Assembly: GCA_020638135.1 (NCBI GenBank)
Contig: JACKJE010000002.1
Span: 154,657-218,656, forward strand
Direction: 5' to 3'
Source: Methylobacteriaceae bacterium
GTDB taxonomy: Bacteria; Pseudomonadota; Alphaproteobacteria; Rhizobiales; Beijerinckiaceae
DNA length: 64,000 nucleotides
The notes under the pieces are model-generated. The model saw nothing but the letters and a program-made list of their open reading frames with translations. It made no database searches and had not been told where the DNA came from. The translations under genes and the position numbers were made by a program. Shown piece by piece: positions 52,472-61,652 of this stretch (position 1 is its first letter; each line of letters opens with the position of its first letter).

Positions 52472-52548
52472 TGGCGCGCCCGAAAGGATTCGAACCTCTG
52501 ACCCCCAGATTCGTAGTCTGGTGCTCTATCCAGCTGAGCTACGGGCGC
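52472..52548 (-). tRNA. tRNA-Arg (anticodon ACG)
   Basis: On the minus strand a 77-nt cloverleaf is readable: acceptor GCGCCCG pairs with CGGGCGC, D arm GCTCAGCTGGATAGAGC, anticodon stem CCAGA/TCTGG with loop CTACGAA (anticodon ACG at 52512-52514), T arm AGAGGTTCGAATCCTTT, discriminator G and an encoded CCA end. The A34 would become inosine and read CGU, CGC and CGA. Confidence 0.97.
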
Positions 52549-52645
52549 GCGGGACCGACGGGGCCGGCCCGCCTTCGGCGATCGAGCGCCGAGGCAGGGT
52601 CCGTCTAACCGGTCGCGCAGACAAAGGCAAGTCGACTTCGGTCCG

Positions 52646-54151
52646 TCAGAATTTCCCGTTCGCTCCGGCCGGATTGGCGCTGTCCGTTTCGCCAGCAGCC
52701 GCGCCGTCCCGCGCCGGCAGCGTGATTTCGAAGGTCGCGCCGGGCCAGGCGGCGTCGACGGCGTCGTTCAGACGGATCGACCCGCCGTGCGCACGCACCA
52801 GGTCGGCCGCGATGGCGAGGCCGAGCCCCGTGCCGCCCGGCCGGGCGGCCCCGCGAAAGGCCGAGAACAGGTTTTCGCGCGCCGTCGGCGGCAGGCCGGG
52901 GCCGTTGTCGGCAACAACGATTGAGACCGTCCCGTCGTCGTGCGCGGCCGCGATGCGGATCGCCGGCGCGCCGGCCGTCGAGCCTGCGCTGTCGAGCGCC
53001 TCCACGGCGTTGCGGAACAGGTTGAGCAGCGCGCGGAAAAATTGCTCGCGATCGACCGAGACGATGAAATCCTGCGGCGCGTCATTGTGAAATTCGATCG
53101 CCGCACGCGCCGACAATATGGCGGTCTCCGCCGCTTCGGCCGCAATGAGGCGCAACGGCGTCGGCGCGGGACGCGGCGCCTCGTCGACCGACCGCCCGTA
53201 GGTGAGCGTCGCCTGGCAGAATCGAATCGCGCGATCGAGCGTCGAGACGAGTTTGGGCGCGAGCCGCACGACCAACGGATCGGAGGCCGACGCCATGCGG
53301 TCGGAGATCAGCTGCGCCGAAGTCAGCATGTTGCGCAGATCGTGGTTGATCTTGGCGACCGCCAGACCGAGCGCGGCAAGACGCTTCTTCTCCGACAATT
53401 CGCGGGCGAGCGCACGCTCCATGTCGGCCAGCGCCTCCTCCGCCGTGCCGATTTCGTGCCGCGCGCCGGAGGGCGCAATTATCTTCGAAGAATCCTCCGG
53501 CGCCGCCGCAAAGGCGACGACATTGCCGGTCAGGCGACGCACGGGGGCCAGCACCATGATCGAGAGCGCCGCCACCGCCAGCAGCGCGACGATCAGGGAG
53601 ATGGCCAGCGACAGCAGCAGAATGTTGAGCGAATAGGCGCGCATGGCCGTCTTCAGCGGCGCCTCGTCGATCGCGACCTCGACATATTCGGCGCCCATCG
53701 GCGCGTCGCTGCGCACGTCGAGAATGCGGCCGGGCCGCGCCAGCAGGGTGCGGAACGAGGCCGCAATCGCGCTCCAGGCGGATTGATTGCGCAGGTCGGA
53801 GACTTCGTCGACCTCGGGCGGCATGTCGGACACCGCCAGCATGCGCCGGCTGTCCGGGCGCTTCAGCACGATCATGCGCGCGCCGACGCTGTCGAGGATG
53901 GCGACCTTCAGGCTCTGCGGAACCATGCCCTCCGGCGCAGCGTCGAGAACGAGCGCGGCGGTATAGGCCGCCGACAGGCGCGTGCGCAGCCAGTTGTTGC
54001 GGAAGTTGGCGATGGAGGGAATGTAGATCGCGACTTCCGCCAGCAGCACGAAGGCGACGATCAGCAACAGGACGCGACCGGCGAGACCGAAGCGCGGCAA
54101 TCCGACCTCCGCGCGCGCCCGCCTCGTCGTATCGTTGGCCCGATCGTCCAT
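52646..54151 (-). CDS. Sensor histidine kinase
   Basis: A 501-aa membrane kinase: helix about residues 24-46, a periplasmic sensor domain of about 130 residues, a second helix about 175-202, a HAMP-like linker, an H-box with phospho-acceptor His270 in AKINHDLRNMLTSAQ, an N-box LLNLFRNAVEAL and G-boxes VADNGPGLPP and GGTGLGLAIAADLVRAHGG. No response regulator gene is adjacent; it lies 3 nt after the flavoprotein gene and is probably in one operon with it. Confidence 0.92.
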   Translation of the reverse strand: MDDRANDTTRRARAEVGLPRFGLAGRVLLLIVAFVLLAEVAIYIPSIANFRNNWLRTRLSAAYTAALVLDAAPEGMVPQSLKVAILDSVGARMIVLKRPDSRRMLAVSDMPPEVDEVSDLRNQSAWSAIAASFRTLLARPGRILDVRSDAPMGAEYVEVAIDEAPLKTAMRAYSLNILLLSLAISLIVALLAVAALSIMVLAPVRRLTGNVVAFAAAPEDSSKIIAPSGARHEIGTAEEALADMERALARELSEKKRLAALGLAVAKINHDLRNMLTSAQLISDRMASASDPLVVRLAPKLVSTLDRAIRFCQATLTYGRSVDEAPRPAPTPLRLIAAEAAETAILSARAAIEFHNDAPQDFIVSVDREQFFRALLNLFRNAVEALDSAGSTAGAPAIRIAAAHDDGTVSIVVADNGPGLPPTARENLFSAFRGAARPGGTGLGLAIAADLVRAHGGSIRLNDAVDAAWPGATFEITLPARDGAAAGETDSANPAGANGKF

Positions 54152-54154
54152 GCC

Positions 54155-55579
54155 TCACCCGAACTTGCGCAGGAAGCGCAGGACGCTCTGCAGCCAGGCG
54201 CTGTCCAGCTTGTCGGCATAGACGCCGAGCGCGGCCCGCCTCGAGACTTCCGACAGGGTCGGATAGGCGAATATGGCGTTCGCCACGTCCTGCGCCATCA
54301 GGCCTTTCGAAATGGCGAGCGACCAGGGCGCGATCAATTCGCCAGCCGCCCGGCCGACGATACCACAGCCGAGCGCGCGGCCGTCGCGCGCCGTGACGAC
54401 CTTGATATGGCCATGCGCCGCGCCTTCGGCCTGCGCGCGATCGTTCTCGGCCAGGCTCCAGCGCAGGACGCGCAGCTTGCGATGGCGCGCGCGCGCCTCG
54501 TCTTCCGACAGGCCGACCCAGGCGATTTCCGGATCCGTATAGGTCACGCGCGGGACGTTCTCTTGCCGCGCGCGCGCCGGCAGGCGGAAGAGAATCTGCC
54601 GCAACACGAGGCCGGCGTGATAATTGGCGGCCGCCGTCAATTGCGCGACGCCGGTTACGTCGCCAACCGCATAGACGCGGCGATTGCTCGTGCGCAGGGC
54701 GCTCCGCGTCTTCACGCCGGCGCGGTCGAATTTCACGCCTGCGGCCTCGAGACCGAGATTGTCGACATTCGGCTTGCGGCCGGTCGCGATCAGCAGGTGC
54801 GTCCCGTCGATCGTCTCCTCGACCTCCTGACCGCCGAGAACGACGCGGACGCCTTCGGGGCGCGGCTCGATGCGGGCGATCGCCCTGCCCTCGCGCAAGT
54901 CCACGCCCTCGCGGCGCAGCCTGTCGAGCGCGACGGCGGCAAGCTCCGGGTCTTCGCGGGCGAGCGCCCGGTCCGCCTCAATGATGATCGCTTCCGAGCC
55001 GAGGCGGCGGAAGGCCTGCGCGAGTTCGACGCCCTGCGCGCCGCCGCCGATCACGATCAGCCGGCGCGGGAGCGTCTCGATGTCGAAAATCGTCTCGTTG
55101 GTGAGATAGCGGACGAATTCGAGCCCTGCGATCGGCGGAACGACGGGCGAGGAGCCGGTCGCGAGCACGAAGCGGCGCGCGCGCACGGCGAAGCCGCCCG
55201 CTTCCACGGTCCGGGCGTCGACGAAGCGCGCCGCCGCGCGGATCACGCGGACGCCCATGGCGGCGTAGCGGCCTGCAGAATCGTTGGGCGCGATCGCGGC
55301 GATCGTCGCCTTGATCCGCTCGCGCACGGCCGCCCATTCGACGCGCGGCTCGACCGCGTGGACGCCGAAGCGTGCGGCGTCCCGCATCGCCTGCGCGGCA
55401 TGCGCCGAGGCGATCAGCGTCTTGGACGGCACGCAGCCGGCGTTGAGGCAATCGCCGCCCATCTCGCCCTTCTCGATCACCACGACCGACACGCCGAGCC
55501 GCGCGGCGCCGGCGGCCACCGACAGGCCGCCGGCGCCCGCGCCGATCACACAGATATCGGGCGTGAGAATTTCCGTCAT
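54155..55579 (-). CDS. Mercuric-reductase/dihydrolipoamide-dehydrogenase-like flavoprotein
   Basis: A 474-aa class I pyridine-nucleotide-disulfide oxidoreductase. It has an FAD motif VIGAGAGGLSVAAGAARLG (about residues 11-29), a redox-active disulfide C44/C49 in GGDCLNAGCVPSK, a second nucleotide motif VIGGGAQGVELAQAFRRLG and the central ATGRKPNVDNLGL. It lacks the N-terminal metal-binding and C-terminal vicinal Cys pair of true mercuric reductase, so the substrate is unknown. The TVP38 gene lies 13 nt upstream; these two families are repeatedly found together. Confidence 0.9.
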   Translation of the reverse strand: MTEILTPDICVIGAGAGGLSVAAGAARLGVSVVVIEKGEMGGDCLNAGCVPSKTLIASAHAAQAMRDAARFGVHAVEPRVEWAAVRERIKATIAAIAPNDSAGRYAAMGVRVIRAAARFVDARTVEAGGFAVRARRFVLATGSSPVVPPIAGLEFVRYLTNETIFDIETLPRRLIVIGGGAQGVELAQAFRRLGSEAIIIEADRALAREDPELAAVALDRLRREGVDLREGRAIARIEPRPEGVRVVLGGQEVEETIDGTHLLIATGRKPNVDNLGLEAAGVKFDRAGVKTRSALRTSNRRVYAVGDVTGVAQLTAAANYHAGLVLRQILFRLPARARQENVPRVTYTDPEIAWVGLSEDEARARHRKLRVLRWSLAENDRAQAEGAAHGHIKVVTARDGRALGCGIVGRAAGELIAPWSLAISKGLMAQDVANAIFAYPTLSEVSRRAALGVYADKLDSAWLQSVLRFLRKFG

Positions 55580-55592
55580 CCCGCGCGTCCGA

Positions 55593-56420
55593 TCATTTCA
55601 CCGCCATCTGCTTGCGCGCGGCCCAGATGCGCCGCGCGGCGATCGGCGCGAGCGCGAACAGCGACAGGCCGACCAGCACGCCAAATATCTTCGGCGTGAC
55701 GATGGCCGACAAGGGGAGGTCGAGATTGCAGGCCGTCCCGCCGGCCGCCCGGCAGGCGTCGCGGCGGGCGAGCGCGCCGGCGACGATCTCGTCGATGCTG
55801 GCGCCGGCCGCCGTGAAAACGAAACCAGCGGGCAGAACGCCGAGCGCCGTCGTCCAGAAGAAGGTTCGCAGCGGCACGTCCGCGAGGGCTGCAGCCAGAT
55901 TGACGAACCAGAAGGGAAAGAGCGGCGACATGCGCAGGAAGAGCAGGTAGCCGACCGCATGCGCGTTGAACTTGTCGCGCAGACCCAGAACCTTCGGACC
56001 AGCGCGCGCGACCAGCGTCTCGCCCAGCGCCGAGCGGGCCGCCAGAAACAGCGCGCAGGCGCCTGACGTCGCGCCGAGCGCGGAGCCGGCGAGCCCGTAG
56101 CCGAGGCCGAACAGCGCGCCGCCGGCGAGCGTCATGATCGTCGCGCCGGGCGCGGAAATCGCCACGAGGCCGGCGTAGACAGCGACGAATGCGCCCAACG
56201 CGGCGACGAAGTGCCGATCGATCAGGGCGAGAAGCGGCGCGCGGCTGTCGACCAGAAGCTCGATGGAGGCATAGCGGTCGAGGCGCAGACCGAAAAACAG
56301 GGCCAGCGCGAGCCCGATCGCCCCGAGAGGCGCATAACGCCGCCAGGGGGCCGGCGTCGATATCGGGGCGGCCTCGGTCACGCCGGCACCATAGACCGGC
56401 CCGGACGGGCTCCGCGACAT
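55593..56420 (-). CDS. TVP38/TMEM64 (DedA-like) membrane protein
   Basis: A 275-aa protein of about five to six membrane helices. The SNARE-associated domain has the family segment VAISAPGATIMTLAGGALFG (about residues 85-104), followed by FNAHAVGYLLFLRMSPLFPF then WFVNLAAALADV. ATG 56420 is chosen because the upstream frame is not family-like. It is the first gene of an operon with the flavoprotein and kinase, suggesting a membrane redox or lipid-related role. Confidence 0.88.
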   Translation of the reverse strand: MSRSPSGPVYGAGVTEAAPISTPAPWRRYAPLGAIGLALALFFGLRLDRYASIELLVDSRAPLLALIDRHFVAALGAFVAVYAGLVAISAPGATIMTLAGGALFGLGYGLAGSALGATSGACALFLAARSALGETLVARAGPKVLGLRDKFNAHAVGYLLFLRMSPLFPFWFVNLAAALADVPLRTFFWTTALGVLPAGFVFTAAGASIDEIVAGALARRDACRAAGGTACNLDLPLSAIVTPKIFGVLVGLSLFALAPIAARRIWAARKQMAVK

Positions 56421-56499
56421 CGCGCGCCTGACAATTGCGTGATTGGCGCGCGGCTCTGTGCTAACCGGAATGCAAACGACACGCGCAAGGGAGCGAGAC

Positions 56500-57384
56500 A
56501 TGACCAGCGTCGCCTTCATCGGACTGGGCAATATGGGCGGACCGATGGCCGTCAATCTGGCGAAGGCCGGTCATGCGGTGCGCGGCTTCGATCTCGTGCC
56601 CTTTCTGCGCGACGAGGCCGCCAAGGCCGGTATTTCCGTCGCGGCATCGGCCGCCGACGCCGTCAAGGACGCCGACGTCATCGTCACAATGCTGCCGGCC
56701 GGCAAGCATGTGATGGCCGTGTGGTCGGAGATCGCGCCGCTCGCCAAGAAGGGCGCGCTTCTCATCGACTCCTCGACGATCGACGTCGACAGCGCGCGCG
56801 CCGCCCATGCACTGGCCGCAAAGGCCGGACTTGCCAGCGTCGACGCGCCGGTCTCCGGCGGCACGGGCGGCGCCAAGGGCGCGACACTGACCTTCATGTG
56901 CGGCGGGGCGGACGCGGCCTTCGCCGCCGCCAAGCCGCTGCTCGAAAAGATGGGCAAGAAGATCGTCCATTGCGGCGGCCCCGGCGCCGGGCAGGCGGCG
57001 AAAATCTGCAACAACATGATCTTGGGCGCGACGATGATCGCCACCGCCGAAGCCTTCGTGCTCGGCGAAAAGCTCGGCCTGACGCATCAGGCCCTGTTCG
57101 ACGTCGCCTCGACCTCGTCGGGCCAGAGCTGGTCGCTGACCACCTATTGCCCAGCGCCTGGCCCGGTCCCGACCTCGCCCGCCAACAATGGCTACAAGCC
57201 GGGCTTTGCGGCTGCGCTGATGCTGAAGGACCTGAAACTGTCGCAGGAAGCCGCCGCATCGGCCGGCGCCGCGACCCCGATCGGCGCGGCGGCGGCCCAG
57301 ATTTACGCCCTGTTCAACGCCGCGGGCCATGCCGGCGAAGATTTCTCGGGCGTAATCAATTTTCTCCGCGGCAAGGCAGAATAG
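56500..57384 (+). CDS. mmsB: 3-Hydroxyisobutyrate dehydrogenase
   Basis: A 294-aa NAD-dependent beta-hydroxyacid dehydrogenase of valine degradation. It starts at ATG 56500 behind AAGGGAGCGA. It has the N-terminal VAFIGLGNMGGPMAVNLAKAG (quoted only in part), the substrate-binding DAPVSGGTGGAKGATL (about residues 120-135) and the catalytic Lys in GAGQAAKICNNM (near 171). The match to MmsB is clear, although tartronate semialdehyde reductase is a close relative. Confidence 0.92.
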   Translation: MTSVAFIGLGNMGGPMAVNLAKAGHAVRGFDLVPFLRDEAAKAGISVAASAADAVKDADVIVTMLPAGKHVMAVWSEIAPLAKKGALLIDSSTIDVDSARAAHALAAKAGLASVDAPVSGGTGGAKGATLTFMCGGADAAFAAAKPLLEKMGKKIVHCGGPGAGQAAKICNNMILGATMIATAEAFVLGEKLGLTHQALFDVASTSSGQSWSLTTYCPAPGPVPTSPANNGYKPGFAAALMLKDLKLSQEAAASAGAATPIGAAAAQIYALFNAAGHAGEDFSGVINFLRGKAE

Positions 57385-57394
57385 GTCAGCCTAC

Positions 57395-57422
57395 TTGACA
57401 TAATCCCGCGAGGGATTATCGG
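57395..57422 (+). promoter_or_regulatory. Candidate promoter with palindromic spacer, upstream of ilvE
   Basis: A consensus TTGACA (57395-57400) is followed by the perfect hairpin ATAATCCC-GCGA-GGGATTAT (57400-57419) and a -10-like TATCGG (57417-57422, 16-nt spacing). The palindrome fills the spacer, the best place for a repressor or MerR-type activator. It could instead be an mmsB terminator. Confidence 0.45.
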
Positions 57423-57475
57423 ATATGGCCCGCGTCCGACGACGCCAAGAATTCATATGAGAATGGATCGCCCGG

Positions 57476-58570
57476 ATGAACGCCCATCAGAAGATCGCCT
57501 TTTCGCATAGGCCGACGACCCGTCCCGCCAGCGCGGAGGCGCGCGCCGAGGCGCTGAAGGATCCGGGCTTCGGCAAAGTCTTCACCGATCACATGGCGAC
57601 GATCCGCTGGACGCTTGATCGCGGCTGGCACGACGCGCAGATCCGCGCACGCGAACCGATCGCGCTCGATCCGGCCGCCGCCGTGCTGCACTACGGGCAG
57701 GAGATTTTCGAGGGGCTGAAAGCCTACAACCTCTCGGACGGCTCGATCGCCCTGTTCCGCGCCGAGCAGAACGCGCAGCGCTTCAATGCGTCGGCCGAAC
57801 GCATGGCCATGCCGACCATCCCGGAAGCCGTGTTCATGCAGGCGGTCGAGGAACTGGTGAAGATCGATCGCGCCTGGGTGCCGACCGGCGACGGCAGCCT
57901 TTATCTGCGCCCGTTCCAGTTCGCGACCGAGGCATTTCTGGGCGTGCGGCCGAGCCACGAATATCTGTTCGTGCTGATCGCCAGCTCCGTCGGCTCCTAT
58001 TTCAAGGGCGGCGAGAAGCCGGTGACCGTTTGGCTGACCGACCGCTACACGCGCGCCGCCGAAGGCGGCACGGGCGCGGCCAAGTGCGGCGGCAATTACG
58101 CGGCCTCGCTGCTCGCGCAGGCCGAGGCGATCGAACACGGCTGCGACCAGGTGGTCTTCCTCGACGCCGCCCAGCACAAATGGGTGGAAGAACTCGGCGG
58201 CATGAACGTGTTCTTCGTGATGGACGACGGTTCGCTGACAACGCCGCCGCTGAGTGGCACGATCCTGCCGGGCATCACCCGGGACGCCATCCTGACGCTG
58301 GCGCGGGCGGAAGGGCGCACCGTCCGCGAAGAACGCTATTCGATGGACCAGTGGCGCGCGGACGCCGCCAGCGGCAAGCTGCGCGAAGCCTTCGCCTGCG
58401 GCACGGCGGCGGTCGTGGCCGCCATCGGCAAGGTGAAGAGCGCGGCCGGCGACATCGTCATGGGCGACGGCTCGGTCGGCGCAGTGACAGCGGCGCTGAA
58501 GGCGCAACTCGTCGGCATCCAGCGCGGCGACGCGCCCGACCCGCACGGCTGGGTGCGGCGGATCGGGTAA
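57476..58570 (+). CDS. ilvE: Branched-chain amino acid aminotransferase
   Basis: A 364-aa fold-type IV PLP enzyme that reversibly transaminates Val, Leu and Ile. It has the family blocks LHYGQEIFEGLKAY (about residues 72-85), the PLP-lysine region GTGAAKCGGNYAASLLAQAE (about 198-217), VFFVMDDGSLTTPPLSGTIL and the C-terminal FACGTAAVV. It follows mmsB of valine catabolism by 91 nt. Confidence 0.95.
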   Translation: MNAHQKIAFSHRPTTRPASAEARAEALKDPGFGKVFTDHMATIRWTLDRGWHDAQIRAREPIALDPAAAVLHYGQEIFEGLKAYNLSDGSIALFRAEQNAQRFNASAERMAMPTIPEAVFMQAVEELVKIDRAWVPTGDGSLYLRPFQFATEAFLGVRPSHEYLFVLIASSVGSYFKGGEKPVTVWLTDRYTRAAEGGTGAAKCGGNYAASLLAQAEAIEHGCDQVVFLDAAQHKWVEELGGMNVFFVMDDGSLTTPPLSGTILPGITRDAILTLARAEGRTVREERYSMDQWRADAASGKLREAFACGTAAVVAAIGKVKSAAGDIVMGDGSVGAVTAALKAQLVGIQRGDAPDPHGWVRRIG

Positions 58571-58578
58571 GGCGCCTG

Positions 58579-59010
58579 TCAGGCGGGCTTCGCCTCGCCT
58601 TTCAGGGCGCGGACGATTTCGTCGGGAATCGGAACGGATTTCATCCGATTGGGGTCGTCGGGATGGCGGCCCGTCCACACGCGCGTCTCGAAAGCCTCGA
58701 TCGCCAGTTCGCCGGCGTTGAACAGGCGATGGCGGATGTCGAAGGACGAGCGGCGGATGTCGGTCGCCTGCGTCTCGATCAGGACAATGTCGCCGAAGCG
58801 CGAGGGCTTCATGAATTTCGCGCGGGACTCGACGAGCGGGATTCCAGTGAAATCCAGATTCTCGAACAGCCATTTCTTGTGGAAGCCGGCCGCTTCGAGC
58901 AAGCCGCCCGTGCAATTGTCGAACCAGTCGAAGAAGCGCGGGTTGTAGACGATCTTGGCGGGGTCGCAGTCGCCCCATTCGATCTTGCGTTCTCGTTTCG
59001 CGACCAGCAT
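58579..59010 (-). CDS. 4-Hydroxybenzoyl-CoA thioesterase family protein
   Basis: A 143-aa hot-dog thioesterase with the motif EWGDCDPAKIVYNPRFFDWF (about residues 11-30), including the catalytic Asp of the DP motif. It hydrolyses an acyl- or aryl-CoA. Its start faces away from the thiolase gene end (33 nt), both on the minus strand, and it may be co-transcribed with it. Confidence 0.88.
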   Translation of the reverse strand: MLVAKRERKIEWGDCDPAKIVYNPRFFDWFDNCTGGLLEAAGFHKKWLFENLDFTGIPLVESRAKFMKPSRFGDIVLIETQATDIRRSSFDIRHRLFNAGELAIEAFETRVWTGRHPDDPNRMKSVPIPDEIVRALKGEAKPA

Positions 59011-59043
59011 CCCAGCACCGTCTCCGCTCGTCCGGCCGCCGGA

Positions 59044-60279
59044 TCAGGCGGCTACGTTTTCCACGAGCAGGGCTATTCCCTGACCGCCGCCGATGCAAGC
59101 CGAGGCGACCCCGTAACGCTTGCCCGAACGCTGCAACTCGCGCGCCACGGTCAGCGTCAGGCGGACGCCGGTCGCGCCGAGCGGGTGGCCGATGGCGATG
59201 GCGCCGCCGTTGACGTTGAGCTTGCCCTCGTCGAGATTCAATTCCCGCGCGCAAGCGAGGCATTGCGCGCTGAAGGCCTCGTTGATCTCGATGCGGTCGA
59301 TGTCGGACACCTTGATCCCGGCGGCCGCCGCGACGGCCTCGATCGCCGGGACAGGGCCGATGCCCATGTATTTCGGTTCGACGCCGACGCTGGCGCCCAC
59401 GAGAATGCGGGCGAGCGGGTTGCCATGGGCCTTGGCCTCGGCGCCGCTGGCGATGACGACAGACGCCGCGCCGTCGACGACTCCAGAGGAATTGCCGCCG
59501 GTCTGCACGCCGCCGAAGGCCGGCCTGATCTTGGCGAGCTGCTCGATCGACGAGGGGCGGACATGCGTGTCGGCCGCGATCGTCGGCTCCTTGCCGGCGA
59601 TACGGATCGAGCGGTCGGCGTGGCCTTCGAGCTTGAAGACCTCGTTCGAGACAGGGACGATCTCGTCGTCGAAGAACCCGGCCTGCTGCGCGGCGATGGC
59701 GCGCGCGAAGCTCTGCGCGGCGAAGGCGTCCACTTCCTCGCGCGACAGACCGTATTTCTTCGCGAGGTTCTCGGCGGTCTGCCCCATCGTGCAGCCACAG
59801 GACGTGTCGAGCAGCGATTCCCAGAGGAAATCCTTGAACTCGGGCGCGCCGAGGCGGAAGCCGGTGCGCGTCGAATAGGAGGCGACGGGATTGCGGCTCA
59901 TCGACTCGGTTCCGGCCACCAGCGCGTAGCTGGCGCGGCCAAGCGAGACGGCGTCGGCGGCCTGCATGACCGCCTCGACGCCGGTGCCGCAGACACGCTG
60001 CACCATCAGGGCCGGCACATGCTGCGGCACGCCGGAATAGAGGCCGGTGTGGCGCGGCAGCATGTAGGCGTCGAAGGAGGACTGCGCCATGTTGCCGGTG
60101 ACGACCGCGCCGATCTTCTCCGGCAAGACGCCGGACCTGGCCAGGGCCGCGCGCGCGGCCTTGATGGCGAGATCGGTGGGCGAAATCTGCGCGAAGGCGC
60201 TCGCATAATCGACAAAGGGCGTACGCTGGCCGGCGATCAGCCAGGCATCGGCAAACTTGGACACGAGCGCATGCGACAT
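59044..60279 (-). CDS. Acetyl-CoA acetyltransferase / thiolase
   Basis: A 411-aa thiolase. The acylated nucleophile is C97 in QRVCGTGVEA. The other catalytic residues are the His in GHPLGATG and the Cys in ACIGGGQGIAL near the C-terminus. Biosynthetic (PhaA-like) and degradative thiolases cannot be separated by eye. It would complete beta-oxidation of the acids activated elsewhere in the window. Confidence 0.93.
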   Translation of the reverse strand: MSHALVSKFADAWLIAGQRTPFVDYASAFAQISPTDLAIKAARAALARSGVLPEKIGAVVTGNMAQSSFDAYMLPRHTGLYSGVPQHVPALMVQRVCGTGVEAVMQAADAVSLGRASYALVAGTESMSRNPVASYSTRTGFRLGAPEFKDFLWESLLDTSCGCTMGQTAENLAKKYGLSREEVDAFAAQSFARAIAAQQAGFFDDEIVPVSNEVFKLEGHADRSIRIAGKEPTIAADTHVRPSSIEQLAKIRPAFGGVQTGGNSSGVVDGAASVVIASGAEAKAHGNPLARILVGASVGVEPKYMGIGPVPAIEAVAAAAGIKVSDIDRIEINEAFSAQCLACARELNLDEGKLNVNGGAIAIGHPLGATGVRLTLTVARELQRSGKRYGVASACIGGGQGIALLVENVAA

Positions 60280-60377
60280 CGAACCCTCCCTGTCGGCTTC
60301 AACTTTTGTTATGCATCATAACTATTATGGAAAACCGGTCAATCGCCTGGGCGGCGCCGCTTTGGTAGCATGGGTGG

Positions 60378-60938
60378 ATGGACGGCTATGGCGCAACCTT
60401 CTTCGACACGCCGCTCGGCCAGTGCGGGCTCGCGTGGAGCCCGCGCGGGGTGAAGGCGCTGCAATTGCCCGAGGAGACGCCGGAGGCCACGCGTGCGAGA
60501 TTGATGCGCAAATCGGGCGCGCCGTTCGTTCGCCGGCCGCCGGACGAGATCGCGGAGATCGTCGCACGGGTCGGCAAACTGCTCGCGGGACGGGCGATCG
60601 ACCTTACCGACATCACACTCGACATGGATCGCGTCGGCGCGTTCGAGGCGCAGGTCTATGCGGCGGCGCGCTTCATCCCCTGCGGCGAGACGCGCACCTA
60701 TGGCGAGATCGCGCGCGCGATCGGCGAGCCGGGCGCCGCGCGCGGCGTCGGTCAGGCGCTCGGGCGCAATCCCTTCGCGATCATCGTGCCCTGCCATCGC
60801 GTGGTCGCCGCCAATGGCAAGACCGGCGGTTTTTCGGCCGGCGGCGGCGTGACGACGAAGCTGCGCATTCTCGAAATCGAGCGGCGCGCCGCGGGACCGG
60901 CAGCCGAACGCACAGGCGCGCAACTGCGGCTGCTGTAG
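60378..60938 (+). CDS. ogt: Methylated-DNA--protein-cysteine methyltransferase
   Basis: A 186-aa suicide DNA-repair protein. The active site is C139 in IVPCHRVVAANGKTGGFS. The helix-turn-helix region with the Arg finger, ETRTYGEIARAIGEPGAAR, precedes it, and the N-terminal 75 residues form the usual small domain. Its stop is 4 nt from the convergent nitroreductase. Confidence 0.95.
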   Translation: MDGYGATFFDTPLGQCGLAWSPRGVKALQLPEETPEATRARLMRKSGAPFVRRPPDEIAEIVARVGKLLAGRAIDLTDITLDMDRVGAFEAQVYAAARFIPCGETRTYGEIARAIGEPGAARGVGQALGRNPFAIIVPCHRVVAANGKTGGFSAGGGVTTKLRILEIERRAAGPAAERTGAQLRLL

Positions 60939-60942
60939 AGGC

Positions 60943-61644
60943 TCAGAAGCCGCTGAACGTGGCGAAGTCCCCGACCGTCACGCGATCGGTGACGAGGCTG
61001 TTGATCTTCGCGTCCCAGTCGGCGTAGCCGAGCGACATGCCGCAAACGAGCACTTCGTTTTCATCGAAGGCGAGCTGTTCGCGAATGATCGCGTGGAAGA
61101 AGGCGAAGGCCTGCTGCGAGCAGGTGTCGAGACCATGCGCGCGCGCCGCCACGCAGACCGCCTCAAGGAAATAGCCGTAGTCGAGCCAGGAGCCGATCTC
61201 GAGCCGGCGGTCGACGGTGAACATGAGGCCGACCGGCGCGCCGAAGAAGAGATAATTCTGGCCGAGCTGTTTCGCCATGGCGACCGTGTCGCCCTTGGCG
61301 ATGCCGAGCAGGCCGTAGAGATCGAAACCGACCTTGCGGCGGCGCGACAGATAGGGCTCGAAGAACTGGTCGGGATAATATTTGTATTCCGACGCGCGCA
61401 GGCCGCCCGACGTGAAATGGTCGAGGATCGCTTTCGAGAGCTTGTCTTTCGCCTCGCCCGCCACGACATGCACACGCCAGGGCTGCATGTTGGTGCCGCT
61501 CGGCGCGCGCGAGGCGATTTCGAGAATGCGCGCGACCGTCTCTTGCGGCACGGGCCTGTCGAGATAGGCGCGCACGGACTTGCGGCCTCCGATCGCGCGC
61601 TCGATGGCGGCGCGTTCGGCGTCGTTGAAAACGGTTTTCGGCAT
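60943..61644 (-). CDS. Nitroreductase family flavoprotein
   Basis: A 233-aa FMN-dependent NAD(P)H oxidoreductase. The FMN motif is RKSVRAYLDRPVP (about residues 22-34), followed by ASRAPSGTNMQPWRV (about 45-59) and LVCGMSLGYAD near the C-terminus. ATG 61644 is preferred to an upstream start because the added 30 residues are not family-like. Substrate unknown: nitroaromatics, quinones or an enoyl compound. Confidence 0.9.
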   Translation of the reverse strand: MPKTVFNDAERAAIERAIGGRKSVRAYLDRPVPQETVARILEIASRAPSGTNMQPWRVHVVAGEAKDKLSKAILDHFTSGGLRASEYKYYPDQFFEPYLSRRRKVGFDLYGLLGIAKGDTVAMAKQLGQNYLFFGAPVGLMFTVDRRLEIGSWLDYGYFLEAVCVAARAHGLDTCSQQAFAFFHAIIREQLAFDENEVLVCGMSLGYADWDAKINSLVTDRVTVGDFATFSGF

Positions 61645-61652
61645 CGGATTTC

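Noticed and set aside
54155..55579. True mercuric reductase or a mer operon
   Set aside because: The N-terminal heavy-metal domain and the C-terminal Cys pair are absent and no merR, merT or merP genes are nearby.
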